A stretch of DNA of 64,000 nucleotides from Liolophura sinensis. Its lineage: Eukaryota > Mollusca > Polyplacophora > Chitonida > Chitonidae. The position numbers and the translations under genes were made by a program. This document shows positions 11,716 to 24,300 of the stretch, one piece after another. The stretch's first letter is position 1. The number at the start of each line of letters is the position of its first letter. The notes beneath the pieces were generated by a model. That model was given only the letters and a program-made list of their open reading frames with translations, ran no database searches and was not told the DNA's origin. The stretch covers positions 50,624,046-50,688,045 of the forward strand of contig NC_088302.1 of NCBI RefSeq assembly GCF_032854445.1, read 5' to 3'.

Positions 11716-14700
11716 TATGGGCTGACTTATTAATTTGTCATATTTTTGTCTACAAATTTTCCACACGTCATCTGAGATTGGGAAAGGCTGAGAAATGGAT
11801 GTAAGCTCTACCTCCACTGTAATCCAAGGCGCCCCGCTGCCTTATCAGAGAGAGACACCTACGTAAACAGCGTTACATAATTTACGAGACGGATACTTTT
11901 TGTTCCCCGGGGGAGGGCAATTTCTTTCTTAGCGAGCTGACCCTTGTCCAGGCAACAGACAGTGATGTATTGCCTGTGTCTTTAAGTGGGAAAGAATTAA
12001 ACATTATTCAACAGTCCAAAGCTTTGGAAACCTTTTTAATAATTGGTCCATGACCTTCTCTCCCAATCTACTGGCCAACAGTATAGCTTGGAACAAAAGC
12101 TCTTTATTCTGTATATGAAGTTTGGTTACATTCGTTTTATGCAAGAACGTCAAATCCATCACACTTATTTGGTAGAATACGGCAAATTTTCACGGTGAAA
12201 CGAAATGTTTTATTTCTGTATTTATTTGTTCGTGTTTTTTTTTTTAAACCGTTTCAGAAATGAGAAGCTGGACAGATTCATGGGTGGAGGAAAACAACGA
12301 GCCTAAAGGAAACAAACCAGAGTAAGGCAACCAGGTTGAGTCCATAGGAAGAAAAGCTTGGAGGAAACTCGCCAAGTACCTGACAAATCTCTTGACGCCA
12401 CGATGACAATCCATATAACTAAAGCTGATATAATAGTCGTTTTTGAATCTCTTTTTCTTCTGAATTCAGTAATTTAAATATTTATCAGTGATAAACTGTT
12501 AAATTACAATACGCACATGTATCCAAATGTCATGTGAGAGTGTTTTTCAACAAAATGACTCAGGTCTGCTTCGATTTACCTTCTGTCCAACCAAAATTGA
12601 ATAACAACGGTACGATTTCCTGTCAAACGTACGACAATAATTCAATATTTACTTGAATTTCTTGGGTGTGGAAACTAAAACCAAATTCTGCTTGCTACGT
12701 GATAACTCGTGAATGTATATCTGTGGTACCGCAGATGACTCGGGTCTACAGAGTCTTCGACCTCCTGTAAATTTCCCCTTAACTCCAGACATATTAATAA
12801 TTGTTTTTGTCATGATACTAAACAAAATTCAAAAGCCAGCTGTACGCTTTAAGGGATGAGTGTTTTTCGACAAATCTTGGTTATGTAATAGAGTTTTTAT
12901 GTGGTGTGTTTATCTAATGTGGTAACATTGATGTCGTATATCACCACTAGGTGTCGCCCTGTACAATACTACGACGATAACCTCACGCTCTTTATACACA
13001 TTTGAAAAACAACATAGCTGCAAAGTTCGAGGAGAGACTTTCAAGAGTCTTCACTTGGGCTGATAAGTTCCAGTTACCACGGAATCAAGCTGTCACAGTG
13101 GTTATGTAACAGCGTTGATGATGGCCTGATAAGGCGGTTTACTTATGACATGATATGTGTTTTCTGACATCACTGCACCGGGGGATTATCAACAGGACGT
13201 TGACGCGTACATTTACGCCCCCCTTGATTTATCATGTCATGTGCACATTAAAAAAGTTTTCCCATCGTGCAGCCACACGTTAACTTTTGTACAAACAGGG
13301 CAAATAAATGACTACATCAGAATTTTTCAAATAAGCCGCCTTTTGAATCAAATTTCCGAGAAAGTGTATTACTTCTTGGTTCATGTGTTGGAATAGACGC
13401 AGTAAGTGAGTGAGTGGGAGGGTTTCTAGCGAGATATGATAGGTTTAATTTTTTTTAATCGCTAAAGCATCTAAAGGATAAGAATTTCATTCAGAGTTTT
13501 CTCCAGTCGAGATTGCTTTAAGTTTAAAATCCTGGCAACTAAATCTATAAGCAACTTAAAGTCTCAAGATATTCGTAAGATATATTGTAACATCCACAAA
13601 ATCTATTTTCAAAGACAGTGAATCCGCCCAACGATTTATCCATTAAGTTCAAATAAATTTGCCCGTGAATAATTAAGCGCTTAAAATAATCGGATATTCA
13701 AGTCATGGAGTAGCCCGACCAATCAAAACAGGTTCTTTCTCAATGTTTCAGTCATATGAAGTGACGAATGTGTGACGGAAAGTGCTGCTTTCGAAACTGC
13801 TGAGTTACAACTAACAAATTAGGCTATAACAAGCAAACTAAACTAAACTTAAAACGAAACTATATTTATGTATAGTCGGTCCAGCACCTTTGCCGGTTGA
13901 TCTGTTCATTCCGTATTTGATCGGTCAGGGGAAGACGTATTTATTTTATTCCAGATTCTTACCGAGTATAATTACATAGTGCTGACATTAATGACTAGAG
14001 CCAAGCTGGGCAAAGCTGATTTACTCTGTATGTCCAGCCCTACAATTAAGAGGTGTCTTTACGTCTTTGACTCCGCCTAGAGATGAAGTACCTTGCCACG
14101 TGACACCGTCACAGGTTACGACACGTCGTATGATTAACGAGTACCCATGTCAGTAGGAGACTTCATCACGCTGGCTAATTCCTGGTCATACCGCATCTCC
14201 TCGGTACCATCCGCTCATTACACCAACACGAATTCCCGCGCTAGAGATTGGCCAGCGCGCAATACCGCCCCTGCAGATGAACTTTTAAAATTACCCTATC
14301 AGGACTTCCTGGTAGACGGATTAAAAGAAAATAATTTCCATAATAATAAATGGTCTAATCTGTTTGATTAGAAGAGTGCCATCGAAATTGTTTGAAGCGA
14401 GAAAGAGTTATGAGGTCGCTGTAGAAACAAATTATCATTGAAAAACAAAATAATGAAATTCCAGAGCCAAACTACGCAGCACAGTATCACTCCCGTGATC
14501 AAAACTTTGGACGGCTTATTACGCAAGTGTTTTAACATTGTGAATACACCACTGCATTTCGATTTCAGCTTTCAAGTATTTCCATATAGAAACAATTTGT
14601 TGGCTTCCATCAAAATAAATCTTATGCGTCGAATTGGAGACAGGAAAGAGGAGGCAACCGGCAATCCGGAGATACGCATCATAAAACTTACCAATTTCAA

Positions 14701-15081
14701 AATTCATAGTCGAATGGGAACAGTTGTATGTATTCCTAATGAAAACCTATAGATTATTATCTCGTGAGAATGTAAAAACATGGATGAAGCCTACTGGTGC
14801 ATAAAAAGTGGAGAAACAGGATCTTATCCAGAAAAAGATTTCATTTTTATGACATACTACTGTCCATGTTAACTCTATAAACTATACACATATTATTTTG
14901 GCTATCTGTTTTGGTCCTAACTATTTTAAGTGCTACAAGAAAAAAAAGGGCTCCTAAGAGCACATGTAATTTATATCACACAATAAATATTTCAAAAAAT
15001 ATTTTAAATACAGGTTATAATTTTTAAATAATTTGAACAGATGATATTGACAAAAACTACATAGACATTCTATTGTATATC
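11716..15081. other. Non-coding sequence
   Basis: No gene was supported. A 12-bp perfect palindrome TTAAGCGCTTAA lies at 13673-13684. The open frame at 14438-14752 overlaps one on the opposite strand and has no recognisable domain. The DNA is AT-rich at 12.1-13.0 and 14.4-15.1 kb and more balanced at 13.9-14.3 kb. Confidence 0.55.
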
Positions 15082-15148
15082 ATTTATTTATTTCTTCAAC
15101 TTATGTGTTATGTCGAATTCAAGAATATTTCACTTATGTCGTCAACCA
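15082..15148 (-). mobile_element. SINE 3'-end relic, antisense
   Basis: TTTATTTATTTCTTCAACTT, then a short diverged stretch, then TTCAAGAATATTTCACTTAT and GTCGTC match the 3' end of the window's SINE family in order and spacing. It is more diverged than the copies at 11.6 kb and 26.5 kb, so it is probably older. No head or body beyond about 65 bases is visible. Confidence 0.65.
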
Positions 15149-15481
15149 CGCAGTGGGTTGTCGCAATGATTTTATCAGAGTTATGAAGGTATATCATCTT
15201 TAGTACTTATACGTTGTTAGAAGGACACAAGCTAATGTCATATGATAACGACATATTAATAGACAGTGACATCTCTGTATCAATTCAGCTCTTATCAAGG
15301 CCTCTACACAAATTCCATGCTTCCAGGTGTTATACATCGTGTTATACTGGTGTTTATATATGAGAACGGTGTGGTTAAATGAGTAAAAGTATATACATAA
15401 AGAGAATGTTATTCCGAATGGAATAACTAAGTACTTACCATTACGTGGCTTATTCAATATCCTACGTTATCCTATAACCTT

Positions 15482-15602
<121 letters not shown>

Positions 15603-16357
15603 ATATGGCCACGGTTCAATAATCTACCTTTGCTCTCGAGTTACAGAAGTCATCTTCAGAAAAAAAGTTTTTGTGAAACTTTCCATATCGTGATAGAGGT
15701 TTATTAATCCTGTTCCAGGATTGCTGGTATTTGATCGTATTGCCTTTATCGACAGAGGGGTAGATCCTTCAATGACACACTGTTACCCAAGTCACATATT
15801 TACTCCAGGCCTCGCCAATTTCCGTGAAGGATATATCGCTCGGTCAAATGTCACGTGACTTTGCCTTCCAGTAAAGAAATTAATGCCTAGATTCTTGTCT
15901 GTTCGGGATTTCCTTTGTTCTGTGGGAGATAACGTCAAACCGATAGATGATCTGTGGACAGGCCATTTCCAGAAATGACCCTTTCCATAATTTACTACAG
16001 ACTACATCACAAAGACAGCTATTTTACCGAATGGGAAAGCACGGGTTACGTCCCCTTTCTGGAATACTCCAATATTGTGCATTGAGAGATGTTTGCTGTA
16101 AATCTTACGTCTAATGAAGAGAAAATGTTCAGGAAAACATGTATCTTTAACTAACTTGTTTTGAAACAGAGACAAGAAGAAACTTGTTTCTTAATAATAG
16201 TTCAACATGAGCTTTACATTGCTAACTTGAATTTTAAGCTTTTTGGAGAAAATTTAACACAAAAGTTATAAAATACTCTTTTGGAATTATTTTGAAAGAG
16301 AGAACTATTAACAAAGCATAAATTAATTTTGAGTTCGATCATTAAATAGTTATACAG
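15603..16357. other. Non-coding sequence
   Basis: No gene was supported. A GC-balanced block at 15.7-16.1 kb contains the perfect palindromic E-box GTCACGTGAC at 15850-15859. The remainder is AT-rich. Confidence 0.5.
15850..15859. promoter_or_regulatory. CLEAR-type E-box GTCACGTGAC
   Basis: This perfect 10-bp palindrome equals the consensus bound by TFEB/MITF-family and USF-type bHLH-ZIP proteins. One copy alone is expected by chance at this scale, and no promoter is seen beside it, so function is only a possibility. Confidence 0.3.
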
Positions 16358-16401
16358 ATAATAATAATAATAATAATAATTATTATTATTATTATTATTA
16401 T
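16358..16401. repeat. AAT/ATT inverted repeat (perfect hairpin)
   Basis: About seven AAT units run directly into about seven ATT units, with the symmetry centre between 16379 and 16380. The arms are about 22 bp with no loop spacer. The tract can extrude as a cruciform or fold as a single-strand hairpin, and such arrangements often arise by template switching within a trinucleotide repeat. Confidence 0.92.
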
Positions 16402-16408
16402 TATTATA

Positions 16409-19400
16409 AAGCTTGCATAAATTAAAATTGAACGGTTCTGCAACTGGCTTTTGTCAAGATCATCAGTGACTGTGTTTTAAGACGGAAATAATGTTAACGT
16501 TGATGTTTAATACAAGCAAATTTCTGATACAAGAGATATGTGTTCTGAAAACTTGAGTGGTTGATGGCGCAAAGAATTAATACCCGAAACAGTTCTATAG
16601 CTGTCACAGATTCTGCAGAGTCAGTGTGACGAATCGAGCTCTAAGTTTATTAAAACGAAAGATGGAAAGCCTACAAACGTTTGTAACTCATGTAATGTGT
16701 TATTGTGCTTTTACAGGGGCCTTGTGTGCGCGCTGATATTGACAAGCGGTCATCCTTAAACTGATAACAGCGTAGTATAAGAAGGGACAAGAGTCGGCCG
16801 GAACCGCTCGCCATCGTGCACGTATAGGTGGTCAGGGGAGGGTTTGCGTAACCCTTTACTTGAGTTACTTGAGCTTCTCCTAAGCTGTTTTCTCTTTAAT
16901 TTGATAAGCACGCCTCTCCTTATGTGGGTCCATTCAGCAGCTGTAAAGAACACGTTAAGACAGTATTAACGATAAAAATACCGTCATAGGCTAATCCATC
17001 ATCTCGCCGCGAATGTGTTCCTTGAGACTTTGCAGCTGTCTCCCAGCAAACATGATGGCGGGATGTCGGGAGTTGGCTGCAGGCAACTTCACAACAGTTC
17101 CAGGCTATTGGCAGAGTTATATTCCATACTCGATTTATTAATAATTCAAATTCAGTTATCTAAGCTTTTCAAGTGCTATGATAATTGTAACAATAATTTC
17201 CTAGCGACTTGAGATCTTACGTGGAGTTGAAAAAATGTTCTTGCTGGAATTGTCTGGGACAGACGGTCTTCATATGAGACAAAAATAGCGGCTATTAAGT
17301 TTTGGGACTTCGCTCATATTGTTTTCTTCTGAAAAGAACTCGATCACTTCAGCCGAACCTGAAGTCGAATTATTAGGAAAGAAATGAAAAGAAATAATTT
17401 CGGACAGAGGCTTAGGGCACAAAGCTGTGGTCATTACAGGCAATTTCTCGTAACTGGACAGCAGGGGCTTAATGCATCGCCATGGTGATTCCAAGTCAAT
17501 ATACTCGGCTGTCCAGAACGGAGGGGCGGTTTTTTTGTTCGATGGCGGTCCCTTCGTCTTATTAGACTCACGTACAATTCACTTTAAAGTCCCGTGTCTT
17601 TGTTAATCGCATATGAATACTCACAATAGCGAATATATTGAAGACCATGTCACGCAGAATAATTGCCGACATCCTCTTCTGACACAAAGCATATTCTTTG
17701 CTGCTATTCTTCATTTAAGGTGGCCTAATTTGGATAAGACTTCATACGTGTAGACGTCCGGAGCCCTTCCTGCATGGGAAACCCCAGTTAAAACTCCTTT
17801 TGGTATTAATTTAGCCTCATTTTATTGTTCTCCGAGAATCCCTATGCAGCATAAATAATACATTGCCGTAAATTATTCTTAATATCGAGGAAGTGAGGGT
17901 AAAAATGTGGACATATCACTTGATATGTGTCCCGCTGAGTAAGGTGAGCTAGAGGTCAGTCTGAGTCGGGTCACCGTTACAGGCATTCCTGCTCTATATA
18001 TATACATACTCCATGCATCTAGCTTCTCAACCTTTATCTGAAAAAAGTTTAGATGCAAATTATACAGTGAAATAGTCCTAACTTACAATATACACTTCTT
18101 CACTTACAATATGATTTTTCCAACGAATTCTATAGGAAACTTTCAAACTGTAGAACTCGGCATCGTGCGTAAGATATCATGCAGAGAAATTCGACATGAA
18201 GGATTGTGAAGGAGAATTAGTTTCAGGTACACATACATATTCCATAGGGTTTTTCTTCTGCATCTGAAAGTTCTGACAGCTGTGTTTCGCCGAGAAAGAC
18301 ATGTCTAAAATTGCGGTAAACATATTAAAACAATAAGGACAAGAAAGCACACGTAAATGTTCAACATTTTGTTGACGCTAATCTAAAGTTATTATTTTTG
18401 AGACAAAATATTTTAAACAGTTATATGAGCGTTTTTTATTAGATATCTAGGCACTCTAAACCCAGCGTTTTTTTTTTGTTTAAGTGACGTTTCATACATT
18501 GTATAGCTATAATACAGAAAAAGGTATTTTCCAAGTGCACAAAGCACACACTACAGATTCAAGGGATTAGACTTCTTATACTTATTTGTTTAAGGAAAAG
18601 ATTTGACAAATGCATATATTATAACTCTAACATATTGAATATTGAAGATGTCTTTCTTGTTTCGAATTGCTTTTACACATTATAAGTAAAAATTATCAGA
18701 CGCTATTATACGAATTTAGTCTTGATATAATAAGTCTAGAAAAGTAAATATAAAATCATATAGTGGCTTTAAATTGCAAGAACATATCAAGCCTTTCCAC
18801 GCATCCATCTTTAGGATACAGCAACTTACACTTTCCCAAACATTTCGCAAGATAGCAAGGAAATCTAACGAATGTTCGTTATTTTCATATGATAACAATT
18901 CAATATTTCCATAGAAGGCTGTTTTCCGTCCTATTTCTAGTGGCACTCAATACCACAAATTGTACGAAATATATACATGCAGATATTCAAATCGAATTAT
19001 ATCATAGACAACTTTTTCTGTTCAACTTTGATCAAAACCTTAATATAATTATTCAGATGACACTAACCTGGCACAAGTTTCCAGGAAGACAATGTGTGGC
19101 TCATATCTAGCACAAAGAAAAAGCGCATTTCTTTTAATATCTGAAAATTATCACCGCGTGTGACCAAATAATTCATGTATTTTCCAGCTGGTTTGGAAGT
19201 GATTGTTTTAATGCCTTTCGGTCGGTTGCACGGCGTAAATTCTCTCGGTGGAGGAGGAAAGAGACCGTGCTATTGGGTCGGTCCAACTGAATCTTCTATC
19301 AGGAACGAATTAAGACGAAGGCTGACCACAAAGCTTGTTTAATTAATGTAAAAGGTTGCGAGGCAGGAGTATATCGTGCATCTGGTAACTGTGGTGCCAG

Positions 19401-19609
19401 CAGAACAATGCTGGAGCTATTGGATCACATTAAATCCAAGCCTGTAGCATGCAATATTCATGTCTTATTCCAAATCACTCGTTCCAACTTATGATTCAGC
19501 ATAAAGATATGAGGTACTTCTTAACCTATAGGTGATTGATCATCTCCTCATCTCCAGGCTAAAAACTTGGGTTGAGCTGGCAACTTGGCCCCGTGTCGCG
19601 GGATGCAAC
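16409..19609. other. Non-coding sequence
   Basis: No gene was supported in 3.2 kb. The balanced block at 16.7-17.9 kb contains short frames on both strands with no recognisable domain. The stretch from 18.0 to 19.2 kb is AT-rich. No repeat family member was recognised here. Confidence 0.5.
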
Positions 19610-19644
19610 GGGAGGGGAGGGGGAATGGAGGGAGGGAGGGAGGG
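19610..19644 (+). other. G-quadruplex motif in a GGGA-rich tract
   Basis: Seven G-runs of at least three (19610-19612, 19614-19617, 19619-19623, 19630-19632, 19634-19636, 19638-19640, 19642-19644) are spaced mostly by a single A. The single-base loops make this the strongest quadruplex candidate outside the purine satellite. An 89-codon open frame crosses it (19532-19801) and turns it into a glycine-rich run, but that frame has no other support. Confidence 0.8.
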
Positions 19645-20822
19645 TGGTGTAGGATTGAAGTTGTTACTTGCCAGGCTTGGAGATGGAACAGATAGCCCAA
19701 CACTAGATTGGCCAAATCTTGCAGATAGCCAACAAGAAAACTGTGTGCGTGAATATTTAGCGACTTTAATAAAGCTCAGCAGCGATAGCTCTTGTTTATG
19801 AAAGAATAAAGGACTGGTTTTTCAGGTGATAACAATTTTCTTTTCATTTCTTTTCGCTCCTTTTCAAAGAAGATCACTTTCTTCTGTCACACCAAACATT
19901 TAACACATTACTGAGTTTCTGTGCGTAAATTTTATTTTTAAGTACACTTTAAAGGAAATATTAAAAGAAACCAACATATTTATTGTACTAAAATAGTATC
20001 ATTGTAAACAAATAAATACAAAGATCCGTGCTCATGCAAATCACAGACAACTGTGGAAGATAGGCTCGTGCACTGAGCCATTGCTTTTACAGATGTAACT
20101 GATGCATTTCAATGTAAACTCAGGCCATATCTGAAAAATGTGAGTTACCTGTCTACAAAGACAAGAAAGTACTTTGAAATGGTCATCTAAATATGGACCA
20201 GTTCTCAATCCTTGAAAGTGTCAGAGAGGGATTGACTGCTGCCAAACAGTCTCATGGGGAAAACTACGAGGCATATAAATGTAAACAGAGGCGTTGACAG
20301 CATTATTAATAACACAAATGGTAGCCACAAATGGATGGCATTTCAATGTTGACACTTTGGGCATTTTCGCGTAGATAATCTGTCTTTGAAGTGTTTAGCC
20401 TGCTAAAGTCTCTCCATCATTTCCATACATTTATCTCATTTGCACACTGTTTTGTTGTCTCTTTACAAGGGATAATAACGCCATTTGTAGCGATCTCCCG
20501 ATCGGCGCTGCTATTGAACAAACAAGAGATGTTTCCATGCGGCATATTTCACCACGCGAAATCTGACCTCCATGACCTCAGTACTAAGGCCATCATCAAT
20601 TCGCAGTTGAGCAAGCTTTATGCCTGGTACGGCTCAGGGAATGAACACCTTTCCCACACATGGGGCCCCGGAATAGTTATGTATGAATACACATGTGATT
20701 AGCAATGTCACGTGTCAGGAACTGTTCCCTTTACGGTGACCAGTTAAAGCTGACACTGTGGTCATCCCTGACAGATGACCACGAGATTTATTAGTGGTGC
20801 GGCCGTCCGATGACCCGGCTTA

Positions 20823-20849
20823 GGGTCAGGGAAGGGCGGTGGGTTGGGG
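20823..20849 (+). other. G-quadruplex motif
   Basis: G-runs at 20823-20825, 20829-20831, 20834-20836, 20841-20843 and 20846-20849 are separated by loops of 3, 2, 4 and 2 bases. The motif sits in a GC-balanced block with no adjacent gene. Folding is predicted from the pattern only. Confidence 0.75.
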
Positions 20850-21346
20850 TTAGGCAATCAGACCAGTCCCCCCACGGGGAGCATAATATCAGCGTTATGA
20901 GCTTCATCTAGCCATCGTCCGCTGGACCGAGTCCGCCTTGATCGGCATTATGAGCATCTGGTGAACGGCTCAACCTGCATAAAAAATACATAAAATAAAA
21001 ACGTTTGAGTTAGAGAGCAAGGAGAAGACGACACACAATCATAATAAAGCCCTAACGCTTCCAACAGCCTGCTTAATGTAGGCAAATGAGCCCTTAATAG
21101 ATTTAAAGTATTTGCATATGAAGCGACTTACTGCTATTATTGTTTCCAGTCTCATGTAACATTTATATCATTAGACCATAACTCTGTATTATGGCACGGG
21201 ATAAAACTTTTAGAGAGCGCAGCTAAACATTAAACGACAATATCTGACACAATATAAGACGAGCAAGTGGGCGACTGATCAGTGTTTGTAGCCATGCTCT
21301 CTATGACAGACCTCAAGCTTTACATTCAGAGCGTTTTGTACTTTGG

Positions 21347-21386
21347 ACGTGTGAATACGTGTGAATACGTGTGGATACGTGTGTAT
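21347..21386. repeat. 10-bp tandem repeat, four units
   Basis: The unit ACGTGTGAAT is repeated four times, the third and fourth copies differing at one position each (GGAT, GTAT). The 40-bp total and the period close to one helical turn are noted, but the tract is short and could be simple slippage. Confidence 0.85.
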
Positions 21387-24300
21387 ATATTTGCAACGAG
21401 CCAAGTATAAATTCAGAAAAAATACTGGTGAAATGATTATAAAGATGAAAACAGAAGAACTTTATAAGTCGATAAATATATATATTAACACCTCAACATC
21501 TAGACACGTAGAAAAGCTTGATAGTCACATCACAGAGATATGTAGCCGATATGATTTTTTGGATGCGTATATGATATTCACGATACAGCACTATGATGAA
21601 AGTCCGATTATGAGATAATTAAGGGTTTATTACACCAGGCCTACAATCTCCATACCCTTTCGACTTCAGACATGTGGCACGGGACACTAGACACCATGTA
21701 ACTTTTGTTCAAAGAACTCTCGCGACTGGATAACCTGAGAGGATTCCAATCTGCATTCTAGGTCGGGTTCCGTGAGAGGACAGGTGCGTGCCAAGAAACC
21801 CAATGAACATTATCTACAGATCACAACACCGATGACGCTAATTTTAATCTGTTCTTTTTTTTATGTTGTTCATTTGCGAAAGAAAGGTTCGATGAATAAA
21901 AAAATGTAATATTTTGTCCAGAATTAACCCATGCATGTAGAAAGCACACTAATTCTTCATACCGATTTATTTATAACTGTTATGTGTACATCACAAAAGC
22001 GTGAAAACAACAGCAGCGTAAAAGGACAACAGCCACGAGTTAGAGTGTATGTCCACGGACCCATTGCTGGAATATATGGAGTAAAAATCGGTTTCCATTA
22101 TTTGATACGAGATTATCAAATTGCATCCCGTGACGGCCAATTCGCAAGGAAGGCAATTTGATAAGTTGTTGATATTCATATTTATGAAAATGGAACAGCG
22201 CGACAATAGAGGCTCGTTTCAAAAATTTGTCATCTGAGAAAGATTTGACCAAGTGAGATTTCCTCCAAGTTTGGGCACAATGCGGTAAAATCGGGATATA
22301 ATTACACATAATTATTCTTGGTAACTTAATATTTCAGTGATAACTTTGTAACGATTTTGAATTAAATATCTTAATGTGCTTGGTAATGCCATTGCGTCAA
22401 AATGACGTCAGCTAAACTCCCATACTGTATGACTCATAATTATTCCGCTTAGAATAAACTGTGAAAAAAGTTTTTTTCGCAATAAGCATTCCAAAGATTT
22501 TCTTGAGCCTCAAAACGACATTTTCTTTATCTTGCTGAACGAGAGGAAATGTGAGGGCTGCGTTGGACCTGTTGTCCACGTCCTGGCCATTCATAACTTA
22601 AACGGTTAGGATAAAATCAGGACGATAAGGCTGGATCGGCTGTTGAGTCAGCTGCTCGTGGACTGGCCTTTGGAGATTTCAAGAATGATATAAAACAATC
22701 CTGGTCTAAGATGATAAATATGGAATATGGGAACGTTTATGAGCTCGCGCGACAAGAGAATCGCTTAGGTTGCGGTCTGACCTAAAGATCTTATCATAAC
22801 TTATGCCTAGGAAACAGCAGGGGAGATGAACTATGGCAAAGCGGCTCGTAATTGTATTACATAATGTAAATCTCATTAGAATCAACGGTTGAGGTGCTTG
22901 CGGTTTGGACAAAGGCAATAATAGCTGGTATCATCTGTTTTCTTCGTCACCGTGGTTAGCCGCATGCATGAAGGACATGCAGACTGGGTTACACAAGAAT
23001 CCCCGGGTCCCTCACACTCTTCGTTCACAGGCCTGGGGTTTCCTTGGCGGGACTAAAGCTTTCGGAGAGAGGAACCGACATGACAAGGAGAGGGTTAACT
23101 ATTGGGGCAAACCGCAAAGATGAGACACACTTTTTCGTCAGCGTTTAATCACCCATGAAAACTGCAGCAGTTTGAACTGATCACTAAGAAAAAGAAAAAA
23201 GAGAGTTTTTGAACGGCTGAGAAATATTGAACTGAAACCAGAAATTATAAGCTCAACACAGCTCAGCGCAAAATCGCTCAAAGCTATCCTGCAAGATGAC
23301 GTCTTGAACTAGCTTGAAGAATTTTAAGAAGAAATATTTACAATTGTTTAAAAAAATAACATAAGCCATAGAAAATGTAATGGTGTATTCTTTTGTACAT
23401 ATTTAAACATAGGTTCGCAATATCTGTATGCCTTATATATAGGTTATAATGGTTTGCTCACCAGACTGGCTTCACTTTACAAACTGATCGTGCATGTTTT
23501 TCGCCGAAACACGGTTTGCGGTTTGATATTCATGATAACCGCAATGATGGTGCCAGATATCAGACTAATCTTCAGAGTGGCCCGATCCATCATCTCTTCA
23601 CGAAGCACACGGGAATAAAAACAACAGCTCTTTTTTTTGTTAAAACCAACTGTGTGTAATCTCTTCATCGATGGATTAAAAAAGGACATTTAGAATTTTA
23701 AGTTGAACTATGCGCGCTCAGGTCAATCCTCTCGGCACTTGGGTGCACATGTATGTTCGTCCAAACGCGCGGTAAAATAAGGTGATATACCGCTGAGTTA
23801 ATGGCTCATAATAGTCAAGTAAAGTTAATAATAATAAGTTAATACCTAACCGTAATTTGAAATGTAAACCTATATAGGGCTTCTAAACTGATATACAGAC
23901 AACATGAGAATTTTACAAAGATATAACCCGTACCGAGCTATATAATTCTGCAAATGTCTATATAGCCTATGTTAAGTTAGGAATATGTATTGAAACCCTC
24001 ATTCATGCAAGTATCGGTACCACAACAGATAGAAATATATTTACAGCTTCTATTATGGTCCCAGTTTTGGAGAGGAATTCAACTCCGCGGTACAACATTT
24101 AGTGACAGTTTCACGCCACCCAAACGTAAGTGCGCTGTATGGTAGAATATTCGTCTGCTGGAAGACATGTCCAAGGCTATCATATTTCATCCCATGTTCT
24201 GAGAATTAAAATTAACAATGGTGTAATCCATCAAACCTCCGTGGAGATTTGTTTTTTCCATCATACACTTTTATGCATGACTGGTTAAAAATTAATGAAC

